Shown piece after piece: positions 42,391 to 51,509 of a stretch of DNA of 64,000 nt (the stretch's first letter is position 1; every line of letters starts with the position of its first letter). The DNA lies in NCBI GenBank assembly GCA_009841045.1, contig VXMO01000029.1:12766-76765 (forward strand), given 5' to 3'. Made by a program: the position numbers and the translations under genes. Source of the DNA: Dehalococcoidia bacterium (GTDB lineage: Bacteria; Chloroflexota; Dehalococcoidia; UBA6926). The notes below the pieces were generated by a model. That model saw only the letters and a program-made list of their open reading frames with translations, searched no databases and was not told the origin of the DNA.

Positions 42391-42406
42391 CACTTACCGA
42401 AGCGAA

Positions 42407-43069
42407 CTAGGAGTCAGCCGGTTGGCCGAATCGGCGTTCGGTGCCGCGGATCAGGCGTTGGATGTTGTCGCGGTGGGCGTAGATGATGATCGCGCCGCCT
42501 ACGAGAGCAAGTGGGCCAACAACGAAGGGCACTACCTCAAGGAACGGCGGCGCCAACCCCAGGACGGCGAAGGCGACCATGATTCCGACGCACGTCACGG
42601 TGCCTAGCAGGGATCCGAGAGAGACATATCTCGTCAGGGCGATTATCAGGATGCCGACTATCGTGCCGATGATGGCGGCGGGCCAGACGAGGGCGAGCGC
42701 CGCGCCACCCGCGGGGATGACACCGCGTCCCCCGCCGAAGCCGATGAATATCGACCGGCTGTGACCCACAACGACGGCGACAGCGCCCGCAACCTCTCCG
42801 GGCGTGTCCGCGATAAAGCCGCTCATGATGACAGCGACGGAACCCTTGAAGAGATCAAGCAGCACGACGGGCACGGTCGCTTTCCACCCCAGCGTGCGCA
42901 GCACATTGGTCGCGCCAGTGCGGCCGCTGCCGGAGTCCCGGACATCAACGCCGCCAAAAACCCTGCCTACGAGCAGGCCGATTGGCACCGCACCGAGCAG
43001 GTAGCTGCCGAGCGCAGCGATGATGGTGAGCGCGATCCCTACGAAGGTGATGTCGTCAAGGAAATCCAT
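42407..43069 (-). CDS. plsY: Glycerol-3-phosphate acyltransferase PlsY
   Basis: A 220-residue integral membrane enzyme that acylates glycerol-3-phosphate with acyl-phosphate. The three PlsY motifs are visible: GSYLLGAVPIGLLVGRVFGG with DSGRTGATNVLRTLG-like GSGRTGATNVLRTLG, VVVGHSRSIFIGFGGGRGVI, and the C-terminal HRDNIQRLIRGTERRFG. In motif 2 the usual GHxFPVFLxFKGGKG is shortened to GHSRSIFIGFGGGRG, with Gly and Arg replacing Lys-containing positions. Its start overlaps the der stop (TAATG). Confidence 0.9.
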   Translation of the reverse strand: MDFLDDITFVGIALTIIAALGSYLLGAVPIGLLVGRVFGGVDVRDSGSGRTGATNVLRTLGWKATVPVVLLDLFKGSVAVIMSGFIADTPGEVAGAVAVVVGHSRSIFIGFGGGRGVIPAGGAALALVWPAAIIGTIVGILIIALTRYVSLGSLLGTVTCVGIMVAFAVLGLAPPFLEVVPFVVGPLALVGGAIIIYAHRDNIQRLIRGTERRFGQPADS

Positions 43070-44442
43070 TAGCCAGGCTCCTCATCGTCGCGGCTGCGGC
43101 CGCGGAAGATCAGGCGGATCGCTGTGCCATCGAACCCGAAGCGTCGCCGCAGAACGTTCTCGAGATAGCGACGGTAGGAGAAGTGCACGAGAGAGGGGTC
43201 GTTGCAGAAAAAGACAAATGTGGGCGGATTCACCTCCGGCTGGGTGGCGTAGTAGATCTGGAGCCGCCTGCGCCCGGAAGAGGGAGGTTGGTGATCCGCG
43301 AGCGCATCAAGGAGGGCACGGTTCAGCTGGGCCGTCGTAACGCGCGTCATGCGCTCCATCTGGATGCGGGCGACGGCATCGAGAACCGCGCGAACGCCAC
43401 GGCCTCGCAGAGCCGATGTGAACATGATCGGCATGGACGGGAAGAATTTTAAGCGGGCGCGGACAAGCATCTCCACCTCTTGCCGATCGATCTCGTCCTC
43501 CTGCGCAAGATCCCACTTATTGATGACCAGAACGAGACCCTTGTACGCCTGCTGCACGAATCCGGCGACGTGCAGGTCCTGCGCAGTCAGATATTCCGTG
43601 GCATCTACAACGAGGACGGCCACATCTGCGCGTTCGATGGCCTGCATAGCGCGGGCGACGCTGAATCGCTCCACGCCCCGTTCGATGTGGCCACGGCGGC
43701 GAACGCCCGCCGTGTCAATGAGCAGGTATTTGCGATTTTCGTACTCGAAGAGGGTATCAAGCGCGTCCCGGGTGGTTCCCGGCTCATCCTGCACCATCGC
43801 GCGCTCCTGGCCGAGGATGGCGTTGACCAAAGAGGACTTGCCGACGTTGGGGCGGCCAACGATGGCGACGGGGATTGAGCCCTGTGGCGCGGGGGGTGGG
43901 TCTTCCACGTCCGGCAGGGCGGCCATGATGCCGTCCCACAACTCGTTCAGGCCACGTCCATGGTGGGCGCTGACGATGATGGGGTCGCCGATGCCGAGTT
44001 CATAGAACTCCGCGGCCAGTCGCTCACGCTGGATGTTATCGGCCTTATTGGCAATCAGCACGACGGGCTTGGAGACGCGGCGCAGGAGGTCGGCAACTTC
44101 CTCATCTGCGGGCAAGAGTCCCGCGTCGACATCAACGACGAAGAGCAGCACGTCCGCCTCGCTGAGGGCAACGGCAACCTGGTCGCGGATCGCGCCGATC
44201 ATGCCCTGCTCTTCCCCGAGGATGAGTCCGCCGGTGTCGATAAGGGCGAGGGTGCGGTCGTCACGAGTGACGTAGGCCGTGACGCGATCCCGCGTTGTTC
44301 CCGGCTCATCCGCAACAATGGCGACTCTCTCGGCGACCATCCGGTTGAAAAGAGACGATTTTCCAACGTTGGGGCGGCCAACGATAGCAACCGTGGGCAG
44401 GCCGCGCGGCACTCCGGTGCGTGTTTCAACGAGGGCGGTCAT
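43069..44442 (-). CDS. der: GTPase Der (EngA)
   Basis: A 457-residue double-GTPase needed for 50S ribosome assembly. G domain 1: GRPNVGKSSLFNRMV, then DEPGTTRDRV, DTGGL, NKAD. G domain 2: GRPNVGKSSLVNAIL, then DEPGTTRDALD, DTAGV, NKWDL. The C-terminal KH-like domain ends FRGRSRDDEEPG. All G motifs present in both domains. It follows argF by 9 nt and overlaps plsY by 1 nt. Confidence 0.95.
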   Translation of the reverse strand: MTALVETRTGVPRGLPTVAIVGRPNVGKSSLFNRMVAERVAIVADEPGTTRDRVTAYVTRDDRTLALIDTGGLILGEEQGMIGAIRDQVAVALSEADVLLFVVDVDAGLLPADEEVADLLRRVSKPVVLIANKADNIQRERLAAEFYELGIGDPIIVSAHHGRGLNELWDGIMAALPDVEDPPPAPQGSIPVAIVGRPNVGKSSLVNAILGQERAMVQDEPGTTRDALDTLFEYENRKYLLIDTAGVRRRGHIERGVERFSVARAMQAIERADVAVLVVDATEYLTAQDLHVAGFVQQAYKGLVLVINKWDLAQEDEIDRQEVEMLVRARLKFFPSMPIMFTSALRGRGVRAVLDAVARIQMERMTRVTTAQLNRALLDALADHQPPSSGRRRLQIYYATQPEVNPPTFVFFCNDPSLVHFSYRRYLENVLRRRFGFDGTAIRLIFRGRSRDDEEPG

Positions 44443-44451
44443 AACGTTTTC

Positions 44452-45399
44452 CTATGAAGCAGAGGGGATCGCGCCAAGCAGCGTGGCGATGAGCGCGGCC
44501 TGTGCGTGCATCCGGTTCTCGGCCTGGTTGAAGACAATAGACTGCGGGTGCGTGAGCATCCCCTCGGAGATCTCCTCGCCCTCATGGGCGGGCAGATCAT
44601 GCATGAATACTGCCTTGGGGTCGGCCAGTTCCATGAGATGCGGGTTGATCTGGTAGCCCCGGAAATCACGGGCGCGCTGCTCGCGTTCCGCCTCCTGCCC
44701 CATGCTCGCCCACACGTCCGTATAGACGACATCCGCGCCCTCAACGGCGTCCTCCGGCTTCACGAACAGTTGGGGGACGTTCCCTTCTTGTCCGGCCAGT
44801 CTGGTCGCCTGTGCCACGATGTTGCCCGGCAGCTCATAGCCGACCGGTGATGCGATGCGGAGCGTCGCGCCGACAAGGGCGCAGCCGAGGGCGAGGCTGG
44901 CCGCCACGTTGTTGCCGTCGCCAATGAACGCAATCGCTAGGCCCTCCAGTGTGCCGAAGTGTTCCCGGATTGCCTGCAGATCAGCAAGTATCTGGCAGGG
45001 ATGCTCGATGTCCGAGAGCGCGTTGATGACGGGCACGTCTGCTGCATTCGCCAATGCAACAAGCGTGTCATGCGAGTTGACGCGGGCTGCGATGACATCG
45101 GCGTAACGGCTGAGGACGCGCGCAACGTCCTCCGGCGGTTCCCGTCCGCCAAGCCCGACTTCCTGCGGCAGCATGCTGAGGCTGTGGCCGCCCATCTTGC
45201 GCATCCCCAACTCAAAGCTGACACGCGTGCGCAGTGACGGCTTCTCCAAGAGCAGTACAAGGCTGCGGCCGTTCAGATCCGGTCGCAGTTCGCCCGTCCT
45301 GATTGCGGTGGCAGCATCCAGCACGGCACGGACCTCATCGGGAGAGAGGTCAGCCAGGGACAGGAAATGGCGGCGCGGGGGCGCTTCAGTGAGTGTCAT
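44452..45399 (-). CDS. argF: Ornithine carbamoyltransferase
   Basis: A 315-residue transcarbamylase. The carbamoyl-phosphate motif SLRTRVSFELG is at residues ~55-65, HPCQILADLQ near 133, and DVWASMGQE near 227. The ornithine-binding loop normally written HCLP-A-H-x-G-E-E reads MHDLPAHEGEEIS here, so the usual Cys is Asp. This could alter substrate preference, but the rest of the chain is closest to ArgF. It heads the leftward argF-der-plsY set. Confidence 0.85.
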   Translation of the reverse strand: MTLTEAPPRRHFLSLADLSPDEVRAVLDAATAIRTGELRPDLNGRSLVLLLEKPSLRTRVSFELGMRKMGGHSLSMLPQEVGLGGREPPEDVARVLSRYADVIAARVNSHDTLVALANAADVPVINALSDIEHPCQILADLQAIREHFGTLEGLAIAFIGDGNNVAASLALGCALVGATLRIASPVGYELPGNIVAQATRLAGQEGNVPQLFVKPEDAVEGADVVYTDVWASMGQEAEREQRARDFRGYQINPHLMELADPKAVFMHDLPAHEGEEISEGMLTHPQSIVFNQAENRMHAQAALIATLLGAIPSAS

Positions 45400-45528
45400 G
45401 GTCTGTTAATTTTACCCCGCAGTTGCCAGAAGTTGCGTTTCACGGAATTGATAACGTGCGCGGAGCGTTCTGTGTCCGTATGCTTGAATCTAACACTCCA
45501 TAAAAGCACACAAGGATCAGGTATTTCC

Positions 45529-46350
45529 ATGCACAAGCAAGGCCCCCTCTCTGCACGATTTGTCCCGTTGATTGCGATGGCGACGCTAATACTGGTTCTG
45601 TTGGTCGCCGCGTGCGGCACCGGCGATGAGCCGGATGACGGCGACAGCGGGATGGTCGACAGTCCGACAGCAACATCCACTGCAACTGCCATTCCGACAA
45701 TCTCCTCGCCGACTGCCACTCCCGTCGATACGGGGGAAAGTGCCTCTGGCGATGAGGCGACCGCAACGCCAACGGCGTCAGAGGGTGAGCAACGGTTCCT
45801 GCTTGACGTGCCCGCCGGCGGTCTCTCGGCGACGCTGCAAGAGGGTACCCTTGCGCGCTATCTGATACGCGAGGAGTTGGCAAGCATCGAGTTGCCTTTT
45901 GACGCCATCGGTGAGACATCCGAGGTGTCCGGCGCGTTCACGTTCACAGCGGACGGGGAGATTGTGCCGGAGAGTTCACGCATCGTGCTGAACGCGGCCA
46001 GCCTGCGCAGCGACGAGGAGAATCGCGACCGCTACCTGAGACGAAACGGCATCCAGACCGCAACCTACCCCGAGATTATCTTTGTCGCTACAAGCATTGA
46101 CGGGCTTGAATGGCCGCTACCGGCGTCCGGCAAAGCTGAATTCACGATCAACGGCGATCTGACGGTACGCGACGTGACGCGGCGCGTCGAATGGCAAACA
46201 ACCGCCACCTTTGACAGCAACAGCGTGACGGGCACTGCCAAGACGGATTTCACGTTCGGCGAGTTCGAGATGGAGGTCCCGGACCTTTTCTTCATCGTCA
46301 GCCTTGAGGACAACATCCGGCTTGAGCTGGACTTTATAGCGGGCTGGTAG
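45529..46350 (+). CDS. YceI-domain lipoprotein
   Basis: A 273-residue predicted lipoprotein. Signal with lipobox LLVAACGTG at residues ~24-32, a Thr/Ala/Pro-rich spacer (~45-80), then a YceI-like domain of lipocalin-type fold (~85-273). YLIREELASIELPFDAIGETSEVSG-type opening strands lead it, followed by LRRNGIQTATYPEIIFVATS and TINGDLTVRDVTRRVEW, the latter two diagnostic. YceI proteins bind long polyprenyl or lipid-like ligands. ATG at 45529 starts the signal peptide; an earlier in-frame start overlaps argF. Confidence 0.85.
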   Translation: MHKQGPLSARFVPLIAMATLILVLLVAACGTGDEPDDGDSGMVDSPTATSTATAIPTISSPTATPVDTGESASGDEATATPTASEGEQRFLLDVPAGGLSATLQEGTLARYLIREELASIELPFDAIGETSEVSGAFTFTADGEIVPESSRIVLNAASLRSDEENRDRYLRRNGIQTATYPEIIFVATSIDGLEWPLPASGKAEFTINGDLTVRDVTRRVEWQTTATFDSNSVTGTAKTDFTFGEFEMEVPDLFFIVSLEDNIRLELDFIAGW

Positions 46351-46422
46351 ATACCTAAGGCAACCCCGCCACTTTCGTTTCTCACCCCCTACAATCTATA
46401 GCGCAGGGGGTGATTGTTCTCG

Positions 46423-47298
46423 ATGGCGTTGGAGTTGATTCGGACGATTGAGGAGTTCCGGCGGGTGCGTGACGAGGCGCGCGCGGCCGGTTCGCTCGGG
46501 TTTGTGCCGACGATGGGTTTTCTGCACGAGGGCCACATCTCGCTAGTGAAGATGGCGCGTGAGCAGAACGCCGTGGTTGCGGCGTCTATCTTTGTGAATC
46601 CGGCGCAGTTTGGCCCCAATGAGGACCTGGCCGCCTATCCACGCGACCTTGAGCGTGACATGGAGATGCTTGAGGAGGCGGGCTGCGACCTGCTCTTTCA
46701 CCCCTCGCCGGAGGAGATGTATCCGCCACCGAAGCAGGATGTCTACGTGGTGCCGGGCGACATTGCCTCCCGCCTTGAGGGGGCCGCTCGTCCTACACAT
46801 TTCAGGGGTGTCGCTACGGTCGTGATCAAGCTGTTCAACATCGTGCAGCCGGATCGCTCATATCTGGGCCAGAAGGACGGCCAGCAGGTGGCAGTAGTCC
46901 GCCGCATGATGCGCGATCTCAACGTGCCCGGGGAATTGGTCGTGGGGCCGACGGTGCGGGAACCTGACGGCCTCGCCATGTCGAGCCGCAACACATACCT
47001 GACAACAGAGGAGCGGGCGGCCGCGCCGGTCATCTACCGCGCGTTGACGGACGCGCTGGACCTCTATCGCGCCGGACAGACGAACGCGGACACGCTGCGT
47101 GCCTCAATCCGGACGACCCTCGAATCGGCGCCGCTCGTGGCATCTATCGACTACGTTTCCATTGCCGACCCCCTGACGCTCGCGGAGGCTGAGGGCGAGG
47201 TGGTCGAGGGCGCGATGGCGTCGACTGCGGTTCAACTGGGCAAGCCGCGGCTGCTGGACAACGTTATCCTCACGAAATCTGAAAGCAGAGGCGCATGA
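46423..47298 (+). CDS. panC: Pantothenate synthetase
   Basis: A 291-residue PanC joining pantoate and beta-alanine. PTMGFLHEGHISLVKMA contains the HxGH nucleotide motif. FVNPAQFGPNEDLAAYPRDL, GVATVVIKLFNIVQPD and GQKDGQQVAVVRRMM are conserved active-site segments, followed by SSRNTYLTTEER (KMSKS-like). The ATG at 46423, about 10 nt after AGGGGG, is chosen over the TTG at 46414. It feeds CoA synthesis; coaE is 5 kb away. The next gene overlaps its stop. Confidence 0.94.
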   Translation: MALELIRTIEEFRRVRDEARAAGSLGFVPTMGFLHEGHISLVKMAREQNAVVAASIFVNPAQFGPNEDLAAYPRDLERDMEMLEEAGCDLLFHPSPEEMYPPPKQDVYVVPGDIASRLEGAARPTHFRGVATVVIKLFNIVQPDRSYLGQKDGQQVAVVRRMMRDLNVPGELVVGPTVREPDGLAMSSRNTYLTTEERAAAPVIYRALTDALDLYRAGQTNADTLRASIRTTLESAPLVASIDYVSIADPLTLAEAEGEVVEGAMASTAVQLGKPRLLDNVILTKSESRGA

Positions 47299-48101
47299 GA
47301 GCGCCCATGGATTGGGATGACCTCCATCGTGAGGCAGGTGCACTGCGAGACCAACGATTGGGGACGGCATCCAGCCTGGCAGCGAGCGGCGCGCAACTGC
47401 TGCACCGAGCGCTTTCGGAGATGTACATCGGGGAGCCGGAGCCGCTGCGTGAGATTGCGCTCACCATCGCGGACGCGCGCCCGGAGGTCGTAGCGATACG
47501 GAACGTGGGGGTGTCAGCCTACCGAACGGCGCGGGAGGCGCGGAGCGGCGACCGCATGGCGGCGGCGGCGCGGAGTGTCGCGCGGCTGGCGCGGCTGCTG
47601 GGAGACACGCCGGCATCACTAGGAAGGCGGGGGCAGCCACTCTTGCCCGAGAATGCCACCGTCGTGACGATGGGGCGTTCAGAGAGCGTCCGTGCGGCCA
47701 TTGAGCTGGCCGGAGACCGCATTGTTGTGACGCGGGACTTCACGCCAGCCTCGGCGGACAGTCAGGCTGTTCTTGATGGCGTAGACATTGTCCTGCTGGG
47801 CTGCACGGCGTTCCTGGCGGATGGCTCGATGGCGGCGGACCCGGGGACGCTGGCGCTGGTGGAGGCCGCGGCAGACCGCGATCCTGTCGTGCCGGTCCAC
47901 TTCTTCGCGGACACTCTCAAGCTGGCGCCGTGGCTGCCCGGGGCGAGCAATGGCCAATCCCCCATTGAGCTGGACATCATCCCTCCCAAGTACGTCGACC
48001 ACGTGATCACGGAGGACGGTATACGGCGACCGGGGCAGCTGCTACAGGCCGCCGCAGATCTAGCCATGTGGTGGCGGATGCTTGAGACGCCGGAGGGGTG
48101 A
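47295..48101 (+). CDS. eIF-2B/ribose-1,5-bisphosphate isomerase-like protein
   Basis: A 268-residue protein with the IF-2B (alpha/beta/delta) fold. ATVVTMGRSESVRAAI, DGVDIVLLGCTAFLADGSMAADPGTLALVEAA and VPVHFFADTLKLAP correspond in order to the family's substrate-pocket strands (usual form LLGADAILxDGxVxNKxGT). IELDIIPPKYVDHVITEDG is the standard family ending. In archaea this fold covers ribose-1,5-bisphosphate and methylthioribose-phosphate isomerases. The catalytic Cys/Asp pair is not clearly conserved, so the reaction is uncertain. ATGA overlap with panC. Confidence 0.75.
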   Translation: MRAPMDWDDLHREAGALRDQRLGTASSLAASGAQLLHRALSEMYIGEPEPLREIALTIADARPEVVAIRNVGVSAYRTAREARSGDRMAAAARSVARLARLLGDTPASLGRRGQPLLPENATVVTMGRSESVRAAIELAGDRIVVTRDFTPASADSQAVLDGVDIVLLGCTAFLADGSMAADPGTLALVEAAADRDPVVPVHFFADTLKLAPWLPGASNGQSPIELDIIPPKYVDHVITEDGIRRPGQLLQAAADLAMWWRMLETPEG

Positions 48102-48111
48102 GGGTCTCCAG

Positions 48112-51100
48112 CTACAACGTCAGGCGGGAGTAGAGTTGGGGAAGGCGCTTGGGGAGAAGTTCGATGTCGGCGAGGACTTCGTACGGGAGGTCGCCGCACA
48201 TCTCCTTCATGTAGTCGTGGCCGGCGCGGTCTACCGTCAGCAGGAACGGGATGATTCCCTTGGCCTTGGCCTGCACGAGCGCATCGTGCGTATCGTGGAC
48301 AGCGTATTCCTTTTCGGCTCCCTCGCGGCTGTACCCGCGATCCTGCGGGCGGCCGTCCGAAATCAGGAACAGCACCTTGGTCTTGGCGCTGACGTCATCC
48401 AGTTTTGCGGTCGCGTGGCGGATGGCCGGGCCCATGCGCGTGGCGTGGAGCGGCGTGATGCCGTCAATGCGCTTGGCGACGCGGTCTGAGAACTGCTCTT
48501 CTAGCCCCTTCACGCTGTAGAACTCCACGTTCTCGCGGCCATAGCCGGAGAAGCCGTAGATGCCGTACTGATCGCCGATGGTCTCCAGCGCGCGGATTAG
48601 CAGGACTGTGGATTCCTTTTCGAGGTCGATGATGCGGAGATAGGAACGCTTCTGCTGTTCACGGCGGGACCGTAGCCAGAAGAGGTATTGGCGAGGATCG
48701 TCCGGGATGTCCTCATCGTCATCGTCGAAATCTGAGCGTTCCTCAATAGCCTCAGCGGTGGACGCGCTCATATCCAGCAGGAAAATGACGGCCACGTCGC
48801 GTTCCGTCTTGTTGCGTCGCCAGTAGACCTTGTCATCCGGCGTTGCGCCCGCCCGCCGCTGCACGATGGCGTCGATGACCGCGTCAAGATCGAATTCCTC
48901 ACCGTCTGTCAGGCGCTTCTCCTTGCGGTACGTCTCCGGCACCATCATCTCGAACTGCCGCCGCACCTCGTTGATGAGGCCGGCGTGCCGCTCGATGGTC
49001 TGCTCATAGAATTCGGCGGAGCCCTCCTGCATGGTGGACTCGCGCACACGGCACCACGCGGGCTTGTAGTCGAGCGCCACGAAATCCCATTCGTCGTAGA
49101 GCGCCGTCTGCTCCTGCTCCTCCAGCGATTCCTCGCTCTCTTCGCCATCGCCGCCACCTGACCCAACCTCGCCCATCTCGTCGTTGAACTCGGCGTCCGG
49201 GCCCTCGATGGCTTCGCTCATCAGGCTTGAGATGAACAGGCCGCTGGGGTCATCAATATCGCCCTCAACGACGCTGGAGAGGTCGATTTCCGCGCTCTTC
49301 TCAAGGAGCTGGCGAACCATCTCCTCCGTGAGCTGCGGGGCTTGCACACTGTCCTCGGCGCGCTGCTGGCCTTTGCGGAGGTTGGCGATTGTCTGCACGA
49401 GTTCCGGCTTGAAATCACCGCGATAATCCACGTCCTGTGGCGACTGGTACGGCACGTCCTGTTCGGTGCCTGAACCGGGCACAAACTCCTCGCCGCCCAT
49501 CTGGGCGCTGTCCGCTTCCTGCAGGCCCTGCGCCGCTTCGCCGCCAAGCTCATCAAGGTCCATGTCTTCCCAATCGAGATCGGGCTGCGGCATGGTGTTC
49601 GGCACGTTGATCAGCAGGCGATAGAGGATAACGGTTGCCTCGGCCGAGTCCTCCACCGTTGCCTCGTCATGGCGCAGACGGGCGAGGATGACGGCCATGC
49701 GCTCAACAACGTCGCGCAGGCTCTGCGGAACGGGGATTTTCTGGTCGCCCTCGAGCAGCGTCATGCGTATGAGCAGCTCGACAAGCGCCATGCGGAGAGG
49801 GAGCTGTTGCGGGGCGGGGCGGCCGATCACGGCGGCGGCCTGCACCATTCCATAGGCCGGGCGCAGTCCGCGGTAATGCAGCCTGACCAGGTGGTCAACG
49901 CGGGCGTCCTCAAGCGCGGCGAACAGGTCTGACGCCAGGCGACGCTCCGGGAAAAGGTCAAAGAACCGCTCGTAGTCCGAGAGCACGGCGGTGGTTACGC
50001 CGGTCATCTCCGGGTTGGGCGCAGCGGCAACGGGATCACGGGGCGCAGCGCCTTCGTTCTGCTCCGCTATCCGGGCGGCAAGCGCCGGGCGTGTGAGCGG
50101 GAAGATATTGCCCGCGCGGTCGAAATTGAACGTGAAGCTGTCGAACTCAAGGTGCCCGGTCTGGTGCGTGCAGAGGACCTTGAACCAGCCGAAGTTGTCG
50201 TCCTTGGTCTCAAAGAGCGCGATTTCCGGCGGGAGGAAGACGTTGGTGCCGTCCGTGGATGCACGATCTTCCGTGGCCCAGCCGATGCTGCGATTCGCGA
50301 GTTCCGGTGTGGGGCGCAGCTGCATGTCGCCGCCGGTGAGGCCGCGGGCGTACATCTGCAGGATGGGGGCCACGTCCTCAAGGCTGACAGTGGCGGAGAG
50401 TTCCTGGATCAGTGCCTCACCGCGCGCGGATTCCAGCTTGAAAAAGGCGATACCGGCGGCCTCGTTCCGCTCGAGCATCGTGACGCCCTCCTGGAACCAC
50501 CTGACGAGGTTGTCGTCATCAATGCGCTCAAGCACGTGCGGAGCAGCGCGGAGAAACTCCACGGCGGCCTCCTCAGACAGCCCACACAACACCTCAAAGT
50601 CATCCAGCGCCTGCCGGTGCATATGCAGAGGGAGATCGCTGACGGCGCGTGAGCCCTCGGCCAGGAATGACAGGTAGCGTTTGCCCCCGTCCTCGGCGAG
50701 GTTGATGGCGAATGTAAGGAATCGCTGTCGCTCAGACCGGGCGATGCGTGGCAGCGCAACGGCGGCGGCGCGCTGCGTTTCCTTGGCGTACTTCCAGTTG
50801 CGGTTGGCCGTCTCGTCAAGCAGCTCCAGATACGTGTCGATGGTCTCGTCATCAACGTACGGCAGGGAGTCCGGCGCCATCGTCAGGCACTCCTCTGCGA
50901 GTTCGCTGGAGTGCTGGGCGACGTGGTCAAGGAAGTTTGCGAAAGTGGCGAGGTCGCTCAGCCGAACGTGATCCAGCAGACCGGGGCTCACCTCAAAGAA
51001 CCGGGCGGCCAGCGCGCCGGACTTCCATGTCCCGTGGAAAAGCGTTTCGGCGGCTGAGATCCACGCCGGCAGGCGTTCAACATCGCGGCGTTCAAGGAAG

Positions 51101-51453
51101 CCAGCGCTGGCGCGGAAGAACGACGAGGCAAGCGCGGCGGAATGCGCCGACAATGCCCGCCCGCTCTCGTACCAGGTGTTCGCTTCCTGCGGTCTTTCCA
51201 ACGCGTCAAGGACGGCTGGGGAGGAGCGGACGTACTCCGCGGCGGCCTCCCATGCGCGGAACGAGGCCCCGGCGATGCCAAGAGCCGCCGACAGCCATTG
51301 GTCATAATGCTCTTCACTGCCGAGGCGATGCTCCACGTGGTCAGTCGCGCCGTGATAGGCCTGCCCGACCGCGGCGGGCAGTGAAAGCAACTCGGCAATC
51401 AACTCATCACGCGTTGGTGATGCGCTGCCTGTTCCGCCTTGTTCCGATGTCAT
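48112..51453 (-). CDS. VWA-domain protein (CbbO/NorD-like)
   Basis: A 1113-residue protein. The first ~600 residues are helical repeats; ~610-800 are acidic and disordered-looking; the last ~240 hold a von Willebrand A domain with MIDAS motif LLDMSAST near residue 890 and LFLISDGRPQDRGY. It resembles CbbO/NorD, partners of CbbQ/NorQ AAA+ ATPases that activate enzymes such as Rubisco or nitric oxide reductase. The MoxR-type ATPase gene lies directly upstream. No Rubisco or nitric-oxide reductase genes are in the window, so its target is unknown. Confidence 0.8.
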   Translation of the reverse strand: MTSEQGGTGSASPTRDELIAELLSLPAAVGQAYHGATDHVEHRLGSEEHYDQWLSAALGIAGASFRAWEAAAEYVRSSPAVLDALERPQEANTWYESGRALSAHSAALASSFFRASAGFLERRDVERLPAWISAAETLFHGTWKSGALAARFFEVSPGLLDHVRLSDLATFANFLDHVAQHSSELAEECLTMAPDSLPYVDDETIDTYLELLDETANRNWKYAKETQRAAAVALPRIARSERQRFLTFAINLAEDGGKRYLSFLAEGSRAVSDLPLHMHRQALDDFEVLCGLSEEAAVEFLRAAPHVLERIDDDNLVRWFQEGVTMLERNEAAGIAFFKLESARGEALIQELSATVSLEDVAPILQMYARGLTGGDMQLRPTPELANRSIGWATEDRASTDGTNVFLPPEIALFETKDDNFGWFKVLCTHQTGHLEFDSFTFNFDRAGNIFPLTRPALAARIAEQNEGAAPRDPVAAAPNPEMTGVTTAVLSDYERFFDLFPERRLASDLFAALEDARVDHLVRLHYRGLRPAYGMVQAAAVIGRPAPQQLPLRMALVELLIRMTLLEGDQKIPVPQSLRDVVERMAVILARLRHDEATVEDSAEATVILYRLLINVPNTMPQPDLDWEDMDLDELGGEAAQGLQEADSAQMGGEEFVPGSGTEQDVPYQSPQDVDYRGDFKPELVQTIANLRKGQQRAEDSVQAPQLTEEMVRQLLEKSAEIDLSSVVEGDIDDPSGLFISSLMSEAIEGPDAEFNDEMGEVGSGGGDGEESEESLEEQEQTALYDEWDFVALDYKPAWCRVRESTMQEGSAEFYEQTIERHAGLINEVRRQFEMMVPETYRKEKRLTDGEEFDLDAVIDAIVQRRAGATPDDKVYWRRNKTERDVAVIFLLDMSASTAEAIEERSDFDDDDEDIPDDPRQYLFWLRSRREQQKRSYLRIIDLEKESTVLLIRALETIGDQYGIYGFSGYGRENVEFYSVKGLEEQFSDRVAKRIDGITPLHATRMGPAIRHATAKLDDVSAKTKVLFLISDGRPQDRGYSREGAEKEYAVHDTHDALVQAKAKGIIPFLLTVDRAGHDYMKEMCGDLPYEVLADIELLPKRLPQLYSRLTL

Positions 51454-51509
51454 TCGCTCTCAGGTTTACCGCGAGGGCGGAGCCGCATACACGCAGCCTC
51501 GCCATCGTC

